Shown here: positions 51,679 to 62,193 of the stretch, piece after piece
How positions within the stretch are numbered: the first letter of the stretch is position 1
Layout of the letters: each line of letters begins with the position of its first letter
Assembly: GCA_030407315.1 (NCBI GenBank)
Contig: JALQPE010000436.1
Coordinates: forward strand, 62,001 to 126,000
From: Asparagopsis taxiformis
Lineage: Eukaryota > Rhodophyta > Florideophyceae > Bonnemaisoniales > Bonnemaisoniaceae
DNA length: 64,000 bases
Direction: 5' to 3'
Made by a program: the position numbers and the translations under genes
Notes under the pieces: generated by a model
Databases searched by the model: none
Told to the model about the DNA's origin: nothing
The model's input: the letters and a program-made list of their open reading frames with translations, nothing else

Positions 51679-52985
51679 CCGAGTCTCTGGATGGGATGAA
51701 ATGAATGGAGACAAATGTAGCGTTTGCAGGTTATTGTTTATGTAGTAACACTACAACGGCAGGGATTGTAACCGTGCTCGCTGCAGAAAGACTTGGCAAC
51801 GATTCAATAGCTGTTAGCGCCGTGTGTAGCATACACACATTCTTTCACATAGCTCTTGAACACATCCGATGTCTTCACCCATGCTTCATGCGCCTAGACC
51901 GTTTGCAAGCTTGAAAACAACCCTGTTCTGCACAGATCAACTACATCGCCAGTAAAATCAGCATCCTCTACAAAAATATATCAGCAATGTTACCATTATC
52001 ATTGCAAATTCACTCCTCATGCTCTCGCAAGTGGCTTTTAATTTCCACATCCCAAGCGATATTATATTTCTTGTTTTCTTCACACCGCCGGCTCTGCATT
52101 GTTTCGGACCATGATCGACATCGGTGTAAACTCGTGGCTTGCCAACGCGGCATCCTCCGTCAGACTACCCGTGGCACGCATATCGTTCGTACACAACATA
52201 GACGTAGTTTATCCAATTTACACAGCCAGATCGGCGAAGTGTGGGCCTCTGGTATGCAGATGTGGCGGGGAAGAACAAATTCAGTGCCAAATTAAGGAGC
52301 ACGCGATATATATCTCAGCAATAGTGAAGATAGCATATTTGTCTTGTTCTCCAGCATCGTATATCTGTGCGTTTTGAAACTATGTAATCGTTGACGAGGC
52401 AAAACGTCATTGGCCCTGTATTGCTCTGTTGGACTTTCCCAAACTGAAAAAACGCACGTAACAGAAATGATCCGCAAGGACACAGCAACCGGTGTCAAAC
52501 GATATGGAGAAACTCGAGCACCAAGTTGAGTTTTTCCGCAAGCCTCAGATGGGCATTACGTTTGTGCTGAATTTTCAATTTTGTCCACGTAAACGCTCAC
52601 CATGGATCTCAATGTTGATATGTATCACCCATTTCAGCAGGCTGATTCTCTTCTATCTCGCGAACCATTGCTTCCTCAAAACCCGACAGTCATTTCAATT
52701 TTGATAGCAGCAAACTCTACCGTTTCTTGATAGCCATTATTTCTGGCTGCCGAGGATAGACAACGACGCCATTTTCACACTTCTGGACAATAATCCTTTT
52801 TCTCCGCAAGGTGTCGGGAAATTATTTTATATCCTCAACTGCTCCTATACACGCCTGTGTTTTTTTGGCATTCACCGCTGAAAAGTAACCCCACACCATT
52901 GCTTGCGTTTCCGTCTACCACACAAGTCATCGTCTGTTGCTGCTTTCGAAACGCCTTCCCGCGTATCTCTCACCCTGACGACACA
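51679..52985. other. Upstream region of the Sel1 gene at 52986
   Basis: No gene recognised. An AT-rich TTATTTTATAT stretch at about 52823-52833 is a weak promoter candidate. The Sel1 frame is open upstream of its ATG to about 52857, but without an ATG or family homology. Confidence 0.3.
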
Positions 52986-55925
52986 ATGTATACAATTGCC
53001 AGAAGACTCGCCAATATGGAAAATGATGGCCTGCCCGTCGAAAAGAATTTGCCAGCAGCCATAGACTTATTTCAACGTTGCATCGAAGAGCAGAGCCATA
53101 TTGGAGCTCTGTTCGATCTTGCCAAAATACTTGAATCCGAGTGTGACCTTGACGATGACCGTTTCCACAGTGCTGTTAACCTATACGAAAGGTACATGAT
53201 TGAGGCCAACAGCATTCATGCCAAGTTTTGCCTGGCAAAACTGCTTTCCCATCGAAGACGCTTTATACCAAAGTTTATTTCACGCGCCGTTGAATTGTAT
53301 CAGAGCTGCATCGAACAAACTGCTAATGGTGTGGCGATGTACGAACTTGCACTAATTCTTGAACAAGGCGCACCAGGAGTTGCAAGGGACGCCCGTCAAG
53401 CGCTGCAGTTGTATGAAAGATGTATCACTGAATACAGTGATGCTAAAGCTATGTCTAGAGTCATCGGTCTTCTCAGTAACGGCGAGTATGGTATCAAGAG
53501 GAATGTTGTTCGTGCTGAGCAACTGTGCGACATCTATCTCGATATAAGCGATGCCGTATTCTGTATAACTGAACATGCAAGGTGTTTGGCTTTCGAAGAT
53601 TTACGTCCGAATGGAGTATCAACGGATGCACCACTAGCGGTGCGGCTCCTGGAGATGTGCATTGATAAGAGAAACGATAAAGAGGCGATGATGGTTTTAA
53701 CTGAAATTCTTCTCCGAGGAGCACCCCAAGTCAAGAAAGACATTGGCCGTGGTCTGCGTCTTTGCGAGAAAGTTCTGGAACTTCAAGGACGATTCCCCTA
53801 CGGTATGATCGCAGATATTGCGACCGAAATGCTGAGTGAACGTCGACGCAAATCCGAAAACATCCTAGCGGCAGTTCAGCTTTGTGAGATGTGTATCAAC
53901 AAGGGGAATGATTTAGAGGCTATGTTGGTTCTGGCCGAGTTACTTCTGAGTGGAACCAGAGACGTGGAAAAAGATGTCGATCGTGCGATGGAGCTTTGTG
54001 AAAAGTACATCTTTGCAAGCCCATCTTGTGAACAGATACTTGATCTTGCAGAGAGATTAGCGGATACAGCATTCGGAAGTGGCAGAGATATATGGCTTGC
54101 AATACAGCTATGTGAGATGTGTATTCATAAGTGGAGTGATAGAGGGGCTATGGTGCTTCTCGCTGAGATATTGATGGTTGAAGCTCCAGGTAGGGAAAAA
54201 GACACCAGACGTGTGATCGAGCTGTGTGAGAACTCGATTTATAGAGGTGTAATCCCTATGCGGTTAATGGACCTGATTGGGGACTTGACGGTTGGGACAT
54301 ACAGGATGAATAGAGATGTATCTCTTGCAAAACAACTTGGTGAGCTTTGCTTGAATAAGCGGGTTAATGCAGATACTACAGTGCTTATGGCCGAGATACT
54401 CATGATCACAGCTCCAGGTGTCGAGAGAGATGTCCCACGTGCGATGGAACTATGTAAGATCTCTATGAGTCAACATGGAACTTCATACCTGGTTGTCGAA
54501 CTTGCAAGGAAAATAGCTTACGGAAAATGCGGGATTTCCACAGATGTACGCCTCGCTATCATGCTATGTGAAATGTGCATCAAACACAAAATGTCCCATA
54601 GAGCCATGGTACTTCTTGCAGAGATACTTGTCTCTGCAGCCCCCAATGTTGAGAATGACATCGATCGTGCCATGGAACTCTGTGAAAAATCTCTCTACGG
54701 ATCGAAATCATACGGCATGGTAATTCAACTGGCAAAGAAAATCGCACATGGAACACTAGAGATAGCTAGAAATGTGCAAGTGGCAATTCGGCTTTGTGAG
54801 ATGTGCATTGAGAAGAGAAATGACGGAGAGGTGATGATAGTTCTCGCTGAGATATTGATGACTGGGGCTGGAGGGGTCGAGAAGGATGTGAAGCGAGGGA
54901 TGGAACTGTGCAAGAAATCTCTAGAGGGAAACGGAAGTTGTGAAGGGGTGACGACTCTAGCGAAGAAGATGGGGGATGGAGAGGGTGGGAAATGTGAAGA
55001 TAGAGGGATAGCGATACAGCTATGTGAGATGTGTATCAGTGAAGGGGACACTGGGGCCTTGCTTGTTCTTGCGGAGATACTCCTATCCAGAGGGAATGAA
55101 GCTGAGAACGTCAGTCGCGGATTGGAATTATGTAAGAAATATCTCGATACAGGTGAGTTGGGCGGGTGTGTAGCCGATCTGGCGAGAAAGGTTTTGCATG
55201 GGGTGCTGGTAATGCCAAGAAACATCCAAGTAGCATTACAATTGTGCGAAATGTGCATGGCAGACGGGGAGGATTTTGTGAGCCCAGACGCTCTAGTGGT
55301 TTTGGCAGAAATATCAATGACTGGAGCAGCCGATTCGAAGAACGTAGACCGCGCCGTACGCCTCTGCGAGATGGCTATCCACAGAACTTATAGCTGCATG
55401 CATGTGGCAAAACTAGCCAGAGCCCTAGCATTTGGGACGGCATGGATGACCAGGGACACAAAGCTAGCAATTAAGTTGCTCAAAATGTGCATCGACGAAA
55501 GGAACGATCCATACGCATTTCTCACATTGGCAGAAATTTTCATCGCCGGTACTCCCGAACAGAAGAAGGACCTCAACTACGCCATCCAATTGTGTGAAAA
55601 GTCCGTAGCCGAGAACACACATCAGAACGCTGTGGCAAGTCTCGCGAGAAGAGTGGCTTACGGCACGGAATGGATGGATGGGGACGCAGCGCTTGGTGTG
55701 AAGTTGTGCGAGATGTGCATGTCGAAGAGGAGGGATATGGGTGCGATGGTAGTTCTGTCGGAAATATATGCGAAGGGAGGGAATGGGGTGGAAGTTGACA
55801 TGGATCGGGCGCGCGAATTGTATGAGGGCGCTGTTGATGAAGGGTGGCTGTCATTGCGGCATAGATGGGAGATCGGCAACAAATATATATTTGGCATTGA
55901 CGAATACCCGTTCAGAACGAGATGA
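52986..55925 (+). CDS. Large Sel1-like repeat protein, conversion partner of the next gene
   Basis: 979 residues from ATG 52986 (MYTIARRLANMENDGLPVEK), in a CACAATG context; the 43-codon open extension upstream is not used because the family start is MY..A.RLA. Five N-terminal repeats (AAIDLFQRCIEEQSHIGALF) precede a long array with a double period of about 76 residues, alternating IAYG..GI..DV.LAI.LCEMCI and AMVLLAEILV..AP.VE.DIDRAMELCEKS. Two tracts are almost identical to the following gene: about 54507-55076 and 55432-55855. The sequence between them is diverged, as expected for gene conversion. No targeting or membrane signal is visible. An intracellular scaffold role is inferred from the fold only. 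Confidence 0.87.
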   Translation: MYTIARRLANMENDGLPVEKNLPAAIDLFQRCIEEQSHIGALFDLAKILESECDLDDDRFHSAVNLYERYMIEANSIHAKFCLAKLLSHRRRFIPKFISRAVELYQSCIEQTANGVAMYELALILEQGAPGVARDARQALQLYERCITEYSDAKAMSRVIGLLSNGEYGIKRNVVRAEQLCDIYLDISDAVFCITEHARCLAFEDLRPNGVSTDAPLAVRLLEMCIDKRNDKEAMMVLTEILLRGAPQVKKDIGRGLRLCEKVLELQGRFPYGMIADIATEMLSERRRKSENILAAVQLCEMCINKGNDLEAMLVLAELLLSGTRDVEKDVDRAMELCEKYIFASPSCEQILDLAERLADTAFGSGRDIWLAIQLCEMCIHKWSDRGAMVLLAEILMVEAPGREKDTRRVIELCENSIYRGVIPMRLMDLIGDLTVGTYRMNRDVSLAKQLGELCLNKRVNADTTVLMAEILMITAPGVERDVPRAMELCKISMSQHGTSYLVVELARKIAYGKCGISTDVRLAIMLCEMCIKHKMSHRAMVLLAEILVSAAPNVENDIDRAMELCEKSLYGSKSYGMVIQLAKKIAHGTLEIARNVQVAIRLCEMCIEKRNDGEVMIVLAEILMTGAGGVEKDVKRGMELCKKSLEGNGSCEGVTTLAKKMGDGEGGKCEDRGIAIQLCEMCISEGDTGALLVLAEILLSRGNEAENVSRGLELCKKYLDTGELGGCVADLARKVLHGVLVMPRNIQVALQLCEMCMADGEDFVSPDALVVLAEISMTGAADSKNVDRAVRLCEMAIHRTYSCMHVAKLARALAFGTAWMTRDTKLAIKLLKMCIDERNDPYAFLTLAEIFIAGTPEQKKDLNYAIQLCEKSVAENTHQNAVASLARRVAYGTEWMDGDAALGVKLCEMCMSKRRDMGAMVVLSEIYAKGGNGVEVDMDRARELYEGAVDEGWLSLRHRWEIGNKYIFGIDEYPFRTR

Positions 55926-57235
55926 CCACCATTCGAAGAGGGGAAATCTATTCGCGCCAAGTATCATATGGAATTACATTTTTGTGGATAAATTGTTAAA
56001 TTGTTCCTGGCATATAGGTATGTGATCCGTGATCGTTAGTTGAATGATCCGTAATGTTTCCAGATGCACAGCGTAGGTGCAATGTGTCATTGGCAACCGG
56101 CTTTACATACATTCACAGGTGGGATAGAGATGAAGCTTGCGAAGAACACTTTGGTCTGGAAGAGAGTGTCGCACGCGAAGAAAATTTGAGACACATTTTG
56201 CAAGCATGACATCAAATTTCCCAGCGCCGTGATGGCGGAGGTTCTTGTTGCGATGGGATACCTGGGCAATTTCTATCGCCTAGCACGAAATCCTCGAAAC
56301 GTAATAGATCTCAACGCACGCCGCTTCCAACAGACACAGTAATCAACAGCGAAGAAGTTCTGTTCATTGTGACATTCCCTTTCTTTCCACTTTATCCCAA
56401 ATACCCTGCCTCAATTTATACCCCATGTTCCAAAGCGTTATACAACAGTCCGAGATGAGCGAATATGAGGAAGCAAATCAACCCAAAGTGTAAGGCTCAA
56501 GAAAATAACGCTAAAGGAATTGTGCTTGAGCGCGTTGAACGTTTTGTTTCACTCGATTCCAGTTATTCTCATATGGGACATCTTCTACAGGAGCCATGCT
56601 AGAATCGAAACAACCGTAGATCGAGTCCGCAAGCACACAATTTTTGGATGGCGGCCAAACTTCTGTCGATTAAACTTCTCCAGGCAAGCCTTCACTCAAG
56701 AGGCTGAGCTAGTTTTCGGCACGGTTTGCGTATCACGACTTTTGTACGTCGCAGGGCCTGTTCACTCGCGCTTAAAGATCATAATGGTGATGAATTAGAT
56801 TGCATCTGAGAAAACGCGTCCTGCGTCCCAAAATTCAGTATCGCGGTCCCCATTTGAATTTAATAATGTATGCAACACAAATCGCGCGTTAGAGGAGAAC
56901 GGACCGCTCAGTGCAGCGTACGATCTGCCCCATGTTTACGGGAGCGAACAAAATTGCATCTGGCCCAGAAGAGATCGATCTGCAACCCTGGCCATCCACT
57001 TCGGCGGCAAATCCCGTGATTGGTTACCCATAGAAACATCAAAGTTGTTGGCGCGGCCCCGCTAACAACCTCGATCCATCGAAGAACAAGTTGCGATGGA
57101 ACCATATCAACCGTTCTCCTAGTCTACGACTCACGCGCGGCATCCAAAGCCGTTGCCTCGTAGTACGGATCCAGATTCCAAGACCAACTCACTTTCACCA
57201 CGACTTGAACAGTTCTCAAAACACCAGACTCTACA
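55926..57235. other. Intergenic between the two last Sel1-like genes
   Basis: No gene or relic recognised. The flanks of the two Sel1 genes do not align here, so the duplication or conversion is confined to coding sequence. Confidence 0.35.
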
Positions 57236-60200
57236 ATGTACACGATCGCAAAACGATTGGCAAATTTGCACAATGATGACCTCCATGTTGAACCGGATAT
57301 GCCTGCTGCCAGTGCATTGTTACAGCGATGTGTTGATGAACAAAACCATATTGGAGCCATGTTCGACCTTGCCACCATATTGGGAAGTCCACATTTCCCT
57401 GACGACAGCGACGTACTTCGCAGCATTGCTCTATTCGAGAGCTGTATTGTTGAAACGGATTGCATTGAAGCAAAGTTTCGCTTAGCAAAACTGCTTTCCC
57501 ACCGAAGACGTTGCGTACCAAAGTATATTTCACGCGCCGTTGACCTATACCGAACTTACATCGAACGAACAGCTGACGATGTAGCTATGTACGAACTTGC
57601 AGAAATTCTGGAACAAGGCGCACCAGGAGTTGCAAGGGATTCCCGTCAAGCGCTGCAATTGTATGAAAGGTGTATTGTTGAACACAACAATATCGAAGCT
57701 ATGTTCAAAGCGATCAATCTTCTCATCAACGGCGAGCACGGTGTCGAGAGGGATGTTGCACGCGCTGAGCAATTATGTGACACCTATATCGATATATGCG
57801 ATGATGTGCACCGTATAACTGAACTTGCAGGATACTTGGCTTTTGAAGAGTTTCGTCCATCTGGAGTATCAACTAATGCGCCACTAGCTGTGCGGCTACT
57901 GGAGATGTGCATTGAGAAGAGAAACGATACTTATGCTGCGCTTGTTCTAGCAAAAATCCGTCTCCGAGGTGCACCCCATGTCGAAAGGGACGTTGACTAT
58001 GGTCTCCAACTATGCGCAACGATTACAAGTTTGCGCGAAGATTTGGTCTGTAGTGAAGTACCAGATATAGCACGGAGTATGTTGAGTGATCGACGATGGA
58101 GATCTGAATACGCTGCAGTTGCAGTAGAACTATGTGACATTTGCATCAGAGGCGGGATAAGAGGAGGAGAAGCTGAGTTGGTTTTGGCAGAGATATTTAT
58201 GAGTGGAGCTCCTGACGTTAAAAAAGATGTCGATCATGCAATGGACCTTTGCGAGGATTATATCAACGAAAACACATCCTTTTATCACATAGATCTTCTC
58301 ACGCAGAGGATAATGGATGGAGCTGTTGGAAAAACCAAGTACGCACGCCTCGCCGTACAATTGCTGGAGTTGTCTATCAAAAAGAGAAACGATCCACAAG
58401 CCAAGGTAGTTCTTGCTGAGATATTGATGTTTGGAGCTCCTGGTGTCGACCGAGACGTCGATCGTGCGATGAGATTGTGTGAACAATCTATGAACGGAAA
58501 CCAACATTGCATTCGGGAAATTAATATTGCGAGGGACATAGCGCGTGGAAAAAGAGGAACAAACGGCGATGTATCACTTGCTATGAAGTTATGTGAGATG
58601 TGCGTCGAGAAGAGAAATGATGAGGACGCTCTAGTCTTTATGGCAGAGATGCTATTGACTGGGGCTCCTGGCATTGAAACAGATGTTGAGCGTGCTATGG
58701 AGTTATGTCAGAAATCTACTGTGAATGTAGACATGATGTGCTCCCATGTTATCGATTTGGCACGAGAAATAGCTCATGGAACACGAGGGATCAAGAGAGA
58801 CGCGCTACTCGCAAAGCATATATGCGAGATATGTCTAGACAAGAGAGACGGCACTGTGGCAATGGTGTTGTTAGCCGAAATATTCTTAACAGGAGCTCCA
58901 GGTGTCGAGAAAGATGTCCCACGTGCGATGGAACTCTGTGAGAAGGCTATTCATGGGAACGATGAATACCCTCTCGTAGTCGAACTTGCAAGAAAAATAG
59001 CTTACGGAAAATGCGGGATTTCCACAGATGTACACCTCGCTATTATGTTATGTGAAATGTGCATCAAACACAAAATGTCCCATAGAGCCATGGTACTTCT
59101 TGCAGAGATACTTGTCTCTGCAGCCCCCAATGTTGAGAATGACATCGATCGTGCCATGGAACTCTGTGAAAAATCTCTCTACGGATCGAAATCATACGGC
59201 ATGGTAATTCAACTGGCAAAGAAAATCGCACATGGAACACTAGAGATAGCTAGAAATGTGCAAGTGGCAATTCGGCTTTGTGAGATGTGCATTGAGAAGA
59301 GAAATGACGGAGAGGTGATGATAGTTCTCGCTGAGATATTGATGACTGGGGCTGGAGGGGTCGAGAAGGATGTGGAGCGAGGGATGGAACTGTGCAAGAA
59401 ATCTCTAGAGGGAAACGGAAGTTGTGAAGGGGTTACGACTCTAGCGAAGAAGATGGGGGATGGAGAGGGTGGGAAATGTGAAGATAGAGGGATAGCGATA
59501 CAGCTATGTGAGATGTGTATCAGTGAAGGGGACACTGGGGCCTTGCTTGTTCTTGCGGAGATTCTCATGCGCAAAGGAACTTATTCGAGTGAGACATCAG
59601 TATTAACTAATGATGACTTCACTCGTGGTGTGTTTCTTTGTCTTGATTATCTTCAACAAGGTGAACTGGGGAGCGATATAGCCAATCTAGCTAGGAAGAT
59701 GTTGTACGGTGAATCGGGCTGGGTAAGAAATGAGCAGTGGGCTCTACATCTATGCGAGATGTGTATGTCCAATTTAGACGAATCTGAAGTGAGTCCAGAT
59801 GTTCTGGTGGTTTTGGCAGAAATAGCAATGATTGGAGCAGCCGGTTCGAAGAACGTAGACCGCGCCGTACACCTCTGCGAGTTGGCTATTAGTAGAAGCC
59901 TGAGCTGTTGCAACAAAGTGGCAGAAGTTGCAAGAAATCTGGCGTTTGGGACGGCATGGATGACCAGGGACACAAAGCTAGCAATCAAGTTGCTCAAAAT
60001 GTGCATCGACGAAAGGAACGATCCGTACGCATTTCTCACATTGGCAGAAATTTTCATCGCCGGTACTCCCGAACAGAAGAAGGACCTCAACTACGCCATC
60101 CAGTTGTGTGAAAAGTCCGTAGCCGAGAACACACATCAGAACGCTGTGGCAAGTCTCGCGAGAAGAGTGGCTTACGGCACGGAATGGATGGATGGGGACG

Positions 60201-60436
60201 CAGCGCTTGGTGTGAAGTTGTGCGAGATGTGCATGTCGAAGAGGAGGGATATGGGTGCGATGGTAGTTCTGTCGGAAATATATGCGAGGGGAGGGAATGG
60301 GGTGGAAGTTGACATGGATCGGGCGCGCGAATTGTATGAGGGCGCTGTTGATGAAGGGTGGCTGTCATTGGGTTACGAGTGGGAGATTGGTACAGAATAT
60401 GTGCATGACATTGATACGTTCCCATTGATGTCGTGA
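57236..60436 (+). CDS. Largest Sel1-like repeat protein
   Basis: 1066 residues from ATG 57236 in a TACAATG context (MYTIAKRLANLHNDDLHVEP). The order of repeats parallels the gene at 52986, with about 87 more residues in total, including extra half-repeats in the central array (residues about 280-560) and an expanded segment near residue 780 (RKGTYSSETSVLTNDDFTRG). Eight half-repeats carry a Cys-x-x-Cys core (LCDIC, LCEMC x6, ICEIC). The tracts about 58981-59559 and 59948-60370 are nearly identical to the previous gene, with synonymous differences rare. It is a soluble solenoid, and no enzyme motif is present. It is intact and probably expressed. Confidence 0.87.
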   Translation: MYTIAKRLANLHNDDLHVEPDMPAASALLQRCVDEQNHIGAMFDLATILGSPHFPDDSDVLRSIALFESCIVETDCIEAKFRLAKLLSHRRRCVPKYISRAVDLYRTYIERTADDVAMYELAEILEQGAPGVARDSRQALQLYERCIVEHNNIEAMFKAINLLINGEHGVERDVARAEQLCDTYIDICDDVHRITELAGYLAFEEFRPSGVSTNAPLAVRLLEMCIEKRNDTYAALVLAKIRLRGAPHVERDVDYGLQLCATITSLREDLVCSEVPDIARSMLSDRRWRSEYAAVAVELCDICIRGGIRGGEAELVLAEIFMSGAPDVKKDVDHAMDLCEDYINENTSFYHIDLLTQRIMDGAVGKTKYARLAVQLLELSIKKRNDPQAKVVLAEILMFGAPGVDRDVDRAMRLCEQSMNGNQHCIREINIARDIARGKRGTNGDVSLAMKLCEMCVEKRNDEDALVFMAEMLLTGAPGIETDVERAMELCQKSTVNVDMMCSHVIDLAREIAHGTRGIKRDALLAKHICEICLDKRDGTVAMVLLAEIFLTGAPGVEKDVPRAMELCEKAIHGNDEYPLVVELARKIAYGKCGISTDVHLAIMLCEMCIKHKMSHRAMVLLAEILVSAAPNVENDIDRAMELCEKSLYGSKSYGMVIQLAKKIAHGTLEIARNVQVAIRLCEMCIEKRNDGEVMIVLAEILMTGAGGVEKDVERGMELCKKSLEGNGSCEGVTTLAKKMGDGEGGKCEDRGIAIQLCEMCISEGDTGALLVLAEILMRKGTYSSETSVLTNDDFTRGVFLCLDYLQQGELGSDIANLARKMLYGESGWVRNEQWALHLCEMCMSNLDESEVSPDVLVVLAEIAMIGAAGSKNVDRAVHLCELAISRSLSCCNKVAEVARNLAFGTAWMTRDTKLAIKLLKMCIDERNDPYAFLTLAEIFIAGTPEQKKDLNYAIQLCEKSVAENTHQNAVASLARRVAYGTEWMDGDAALGVKLCEMCMSKRRDMGAMVVLSEIYARGGNGVEVDMDRARELYEGAVDEGWLSLGYEWEIGTEYVHDIDTFPLMS

Positions 60437-61372
60437 ACACTGTGATAAAGGTCTACAAAGTAACGTTCTCCCATTCAAGGTTACCATTGCTGCGAGAGGC
60501 AATCGATCATGTGATTTCGAGAAATATTTGCCGAGCTAGTGGGGTACTGAAGTACACTAGTCTAGTATTTGACGGCAGAAGCGCGGAGGTCTGAAAATGC
60601 CTCCTAAACTTGATGTCAATACGTCAGCATAATTTCAGCTCTGGTTATAAGATATATTCAGCATAACACAGATTCCAACGGTGCTCAAGGTGGCATGGAA
60701 TGGGGACAGCATTTCAGCTCCCAGCAATAACAAAAGGCAAGGTTGCGATTATTTCAGCGTTGTGCAAACGTGTATGATGCAGTTTGTAACTGGAGCTCCC
60801 ACATAGATATCCACCATCCGTTCACAGAATTGAAGCGGTTGAACTCAGTCAGACATCCAGCTTTGGCTTGTGGCGATGATTGTGAAATATTCAGTCATCT
60901 GTAAGCCAACTCGAATACGGGTTCATACTGCAGACAGCCTCGACAAGTCGTTTCGGGCTAATGCGAAATCGTTGCACCTAATTTATTACTGTTCGACTGG
61001 TCCAACTACCAGTCAACCTGGCAGTTCATGTGCATGCTTCATGAACTGAGATCTCTACCCTTAAACCAGGCGCGGATCCCAGACGGTAGTCGCATGATGT
61101 AGAATGGGAATTTTCTTGGGCTCAGAATTTCTAGATATGAATTGGTACACGTGTACACATGCAATCGGGAAACTGAGACTCTACAACGGTTAGATCTGAC
61201 ACGACGTTTCGTCTTTCGACCAACGAAATCCCTCCATTCGCATTCACACACGTTCAAGAAGGTTTGTAGCCGAAGAAGCTGAGAGTGTCAGGTAAGTGTT
61301 GCGTAAGCTTTCCGAAGACGAAGGCTCTTTGTTTTTCAAAGTCAGTGACTGTTTTCAAGTGAGCTTCTTCAC
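60437..61372. other. Intergenic, nothing recognised
   Basis: No coding homology or repeat seen between the last Sel1 gene and the palindromic element. Confidence 0.35.
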
Positions 61373-62193
61373 TGAGGGCCGTTCCCAGGCAAAATTTTGC
61401 ACGGGAAGTTTGTATGCACGTGCACGAAACGATGGAATAGAGACTTTTGATTGGCTCCATATGTTAATATGTTAAACTACTTTTATTGAACTACTGAACT
61501 CCTGATCTCTGCATGCGCGCCACTTGTAAGTGGTACGATGGGGAATCACTGAGGTATCCTGAGTGCTAGCTTGTTCTTTTCGGTATCCTAACATAGCGGA
61601 GGATGCCAAGGAACGGCCGGATCCTCGATCGGACCACGAGTACCCGCCTGTACTTGACCCGATCATACCGGGTCAGAAGATCCTCGTACGTTGTAAAGCT
61701 TCCAAACCTCACGTCTAACGCCCATCCCCAGCATTCTCTGTATCTAAGCAGATTGGCACAAGTTCAAACGGTCTACTCATGCGCTCTAATGGGAAGGAGT
61801 CAATCCAATCTACCTACAACCGCGTTAATCTCTCCCCCCAGTGGGGAGCACAGCAAGCAAAATTTAGAAGATGGTCAAGTAAAGGCGTGTAATAGTGGTC
61901 CACTCCAAGATCCGTCCGCTCCATGGCATCCTCCGCTATGAGAGGTTACTGAAGAGAAAATGCTAGCACTCGGGATACCTCAGTGATCCCCCATCGTATC
62001 ACTTACAAGTGGCGCACATGCAGAGATTTGGAGTTTTAAACTTATCATCTCGGTACGTTTTCGGGCTTGACTGTTCTGTGCAAGGTGTCTCACTCACTTC
62101 TACATGGAGCCAATCAAAAGTCTCTATTCCATCGTTTCGTGCACGTGCATACAAATTTCCCGAGCAAAATTTTGCCTGGGAACGGCCCTGAGT
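61373..62193. repeat. Imperfect palindrome: two inverted arms around a 213 bp spacer
   Basis: The left arm (61373-61659) is the reverse complement of the right arm (61873-62193). Clear matching blocks include GGAGCCAATCAAAAGTCTCT (62106-62125, and on the minus strand near 61462), GCACGTGCATACAAA, CTTACAAGTGGCGC, and GGCATCCTCCGCTATG near 61592-61607 and 61924-61939. The right arm has about 60 extra bases (62040-62103). No transposase frame is present. It could be a foldback/MITE-type element, or two solo terminal repeats inserted head to head. Confidence 0.65.

Noticed and set aside
52857..52985. 43-codon N-terminal extension of the Sel1 gene at 52986
   Set aside because: No ATG opens it, and the family start MY..A.RLA matches the downstream ATG.
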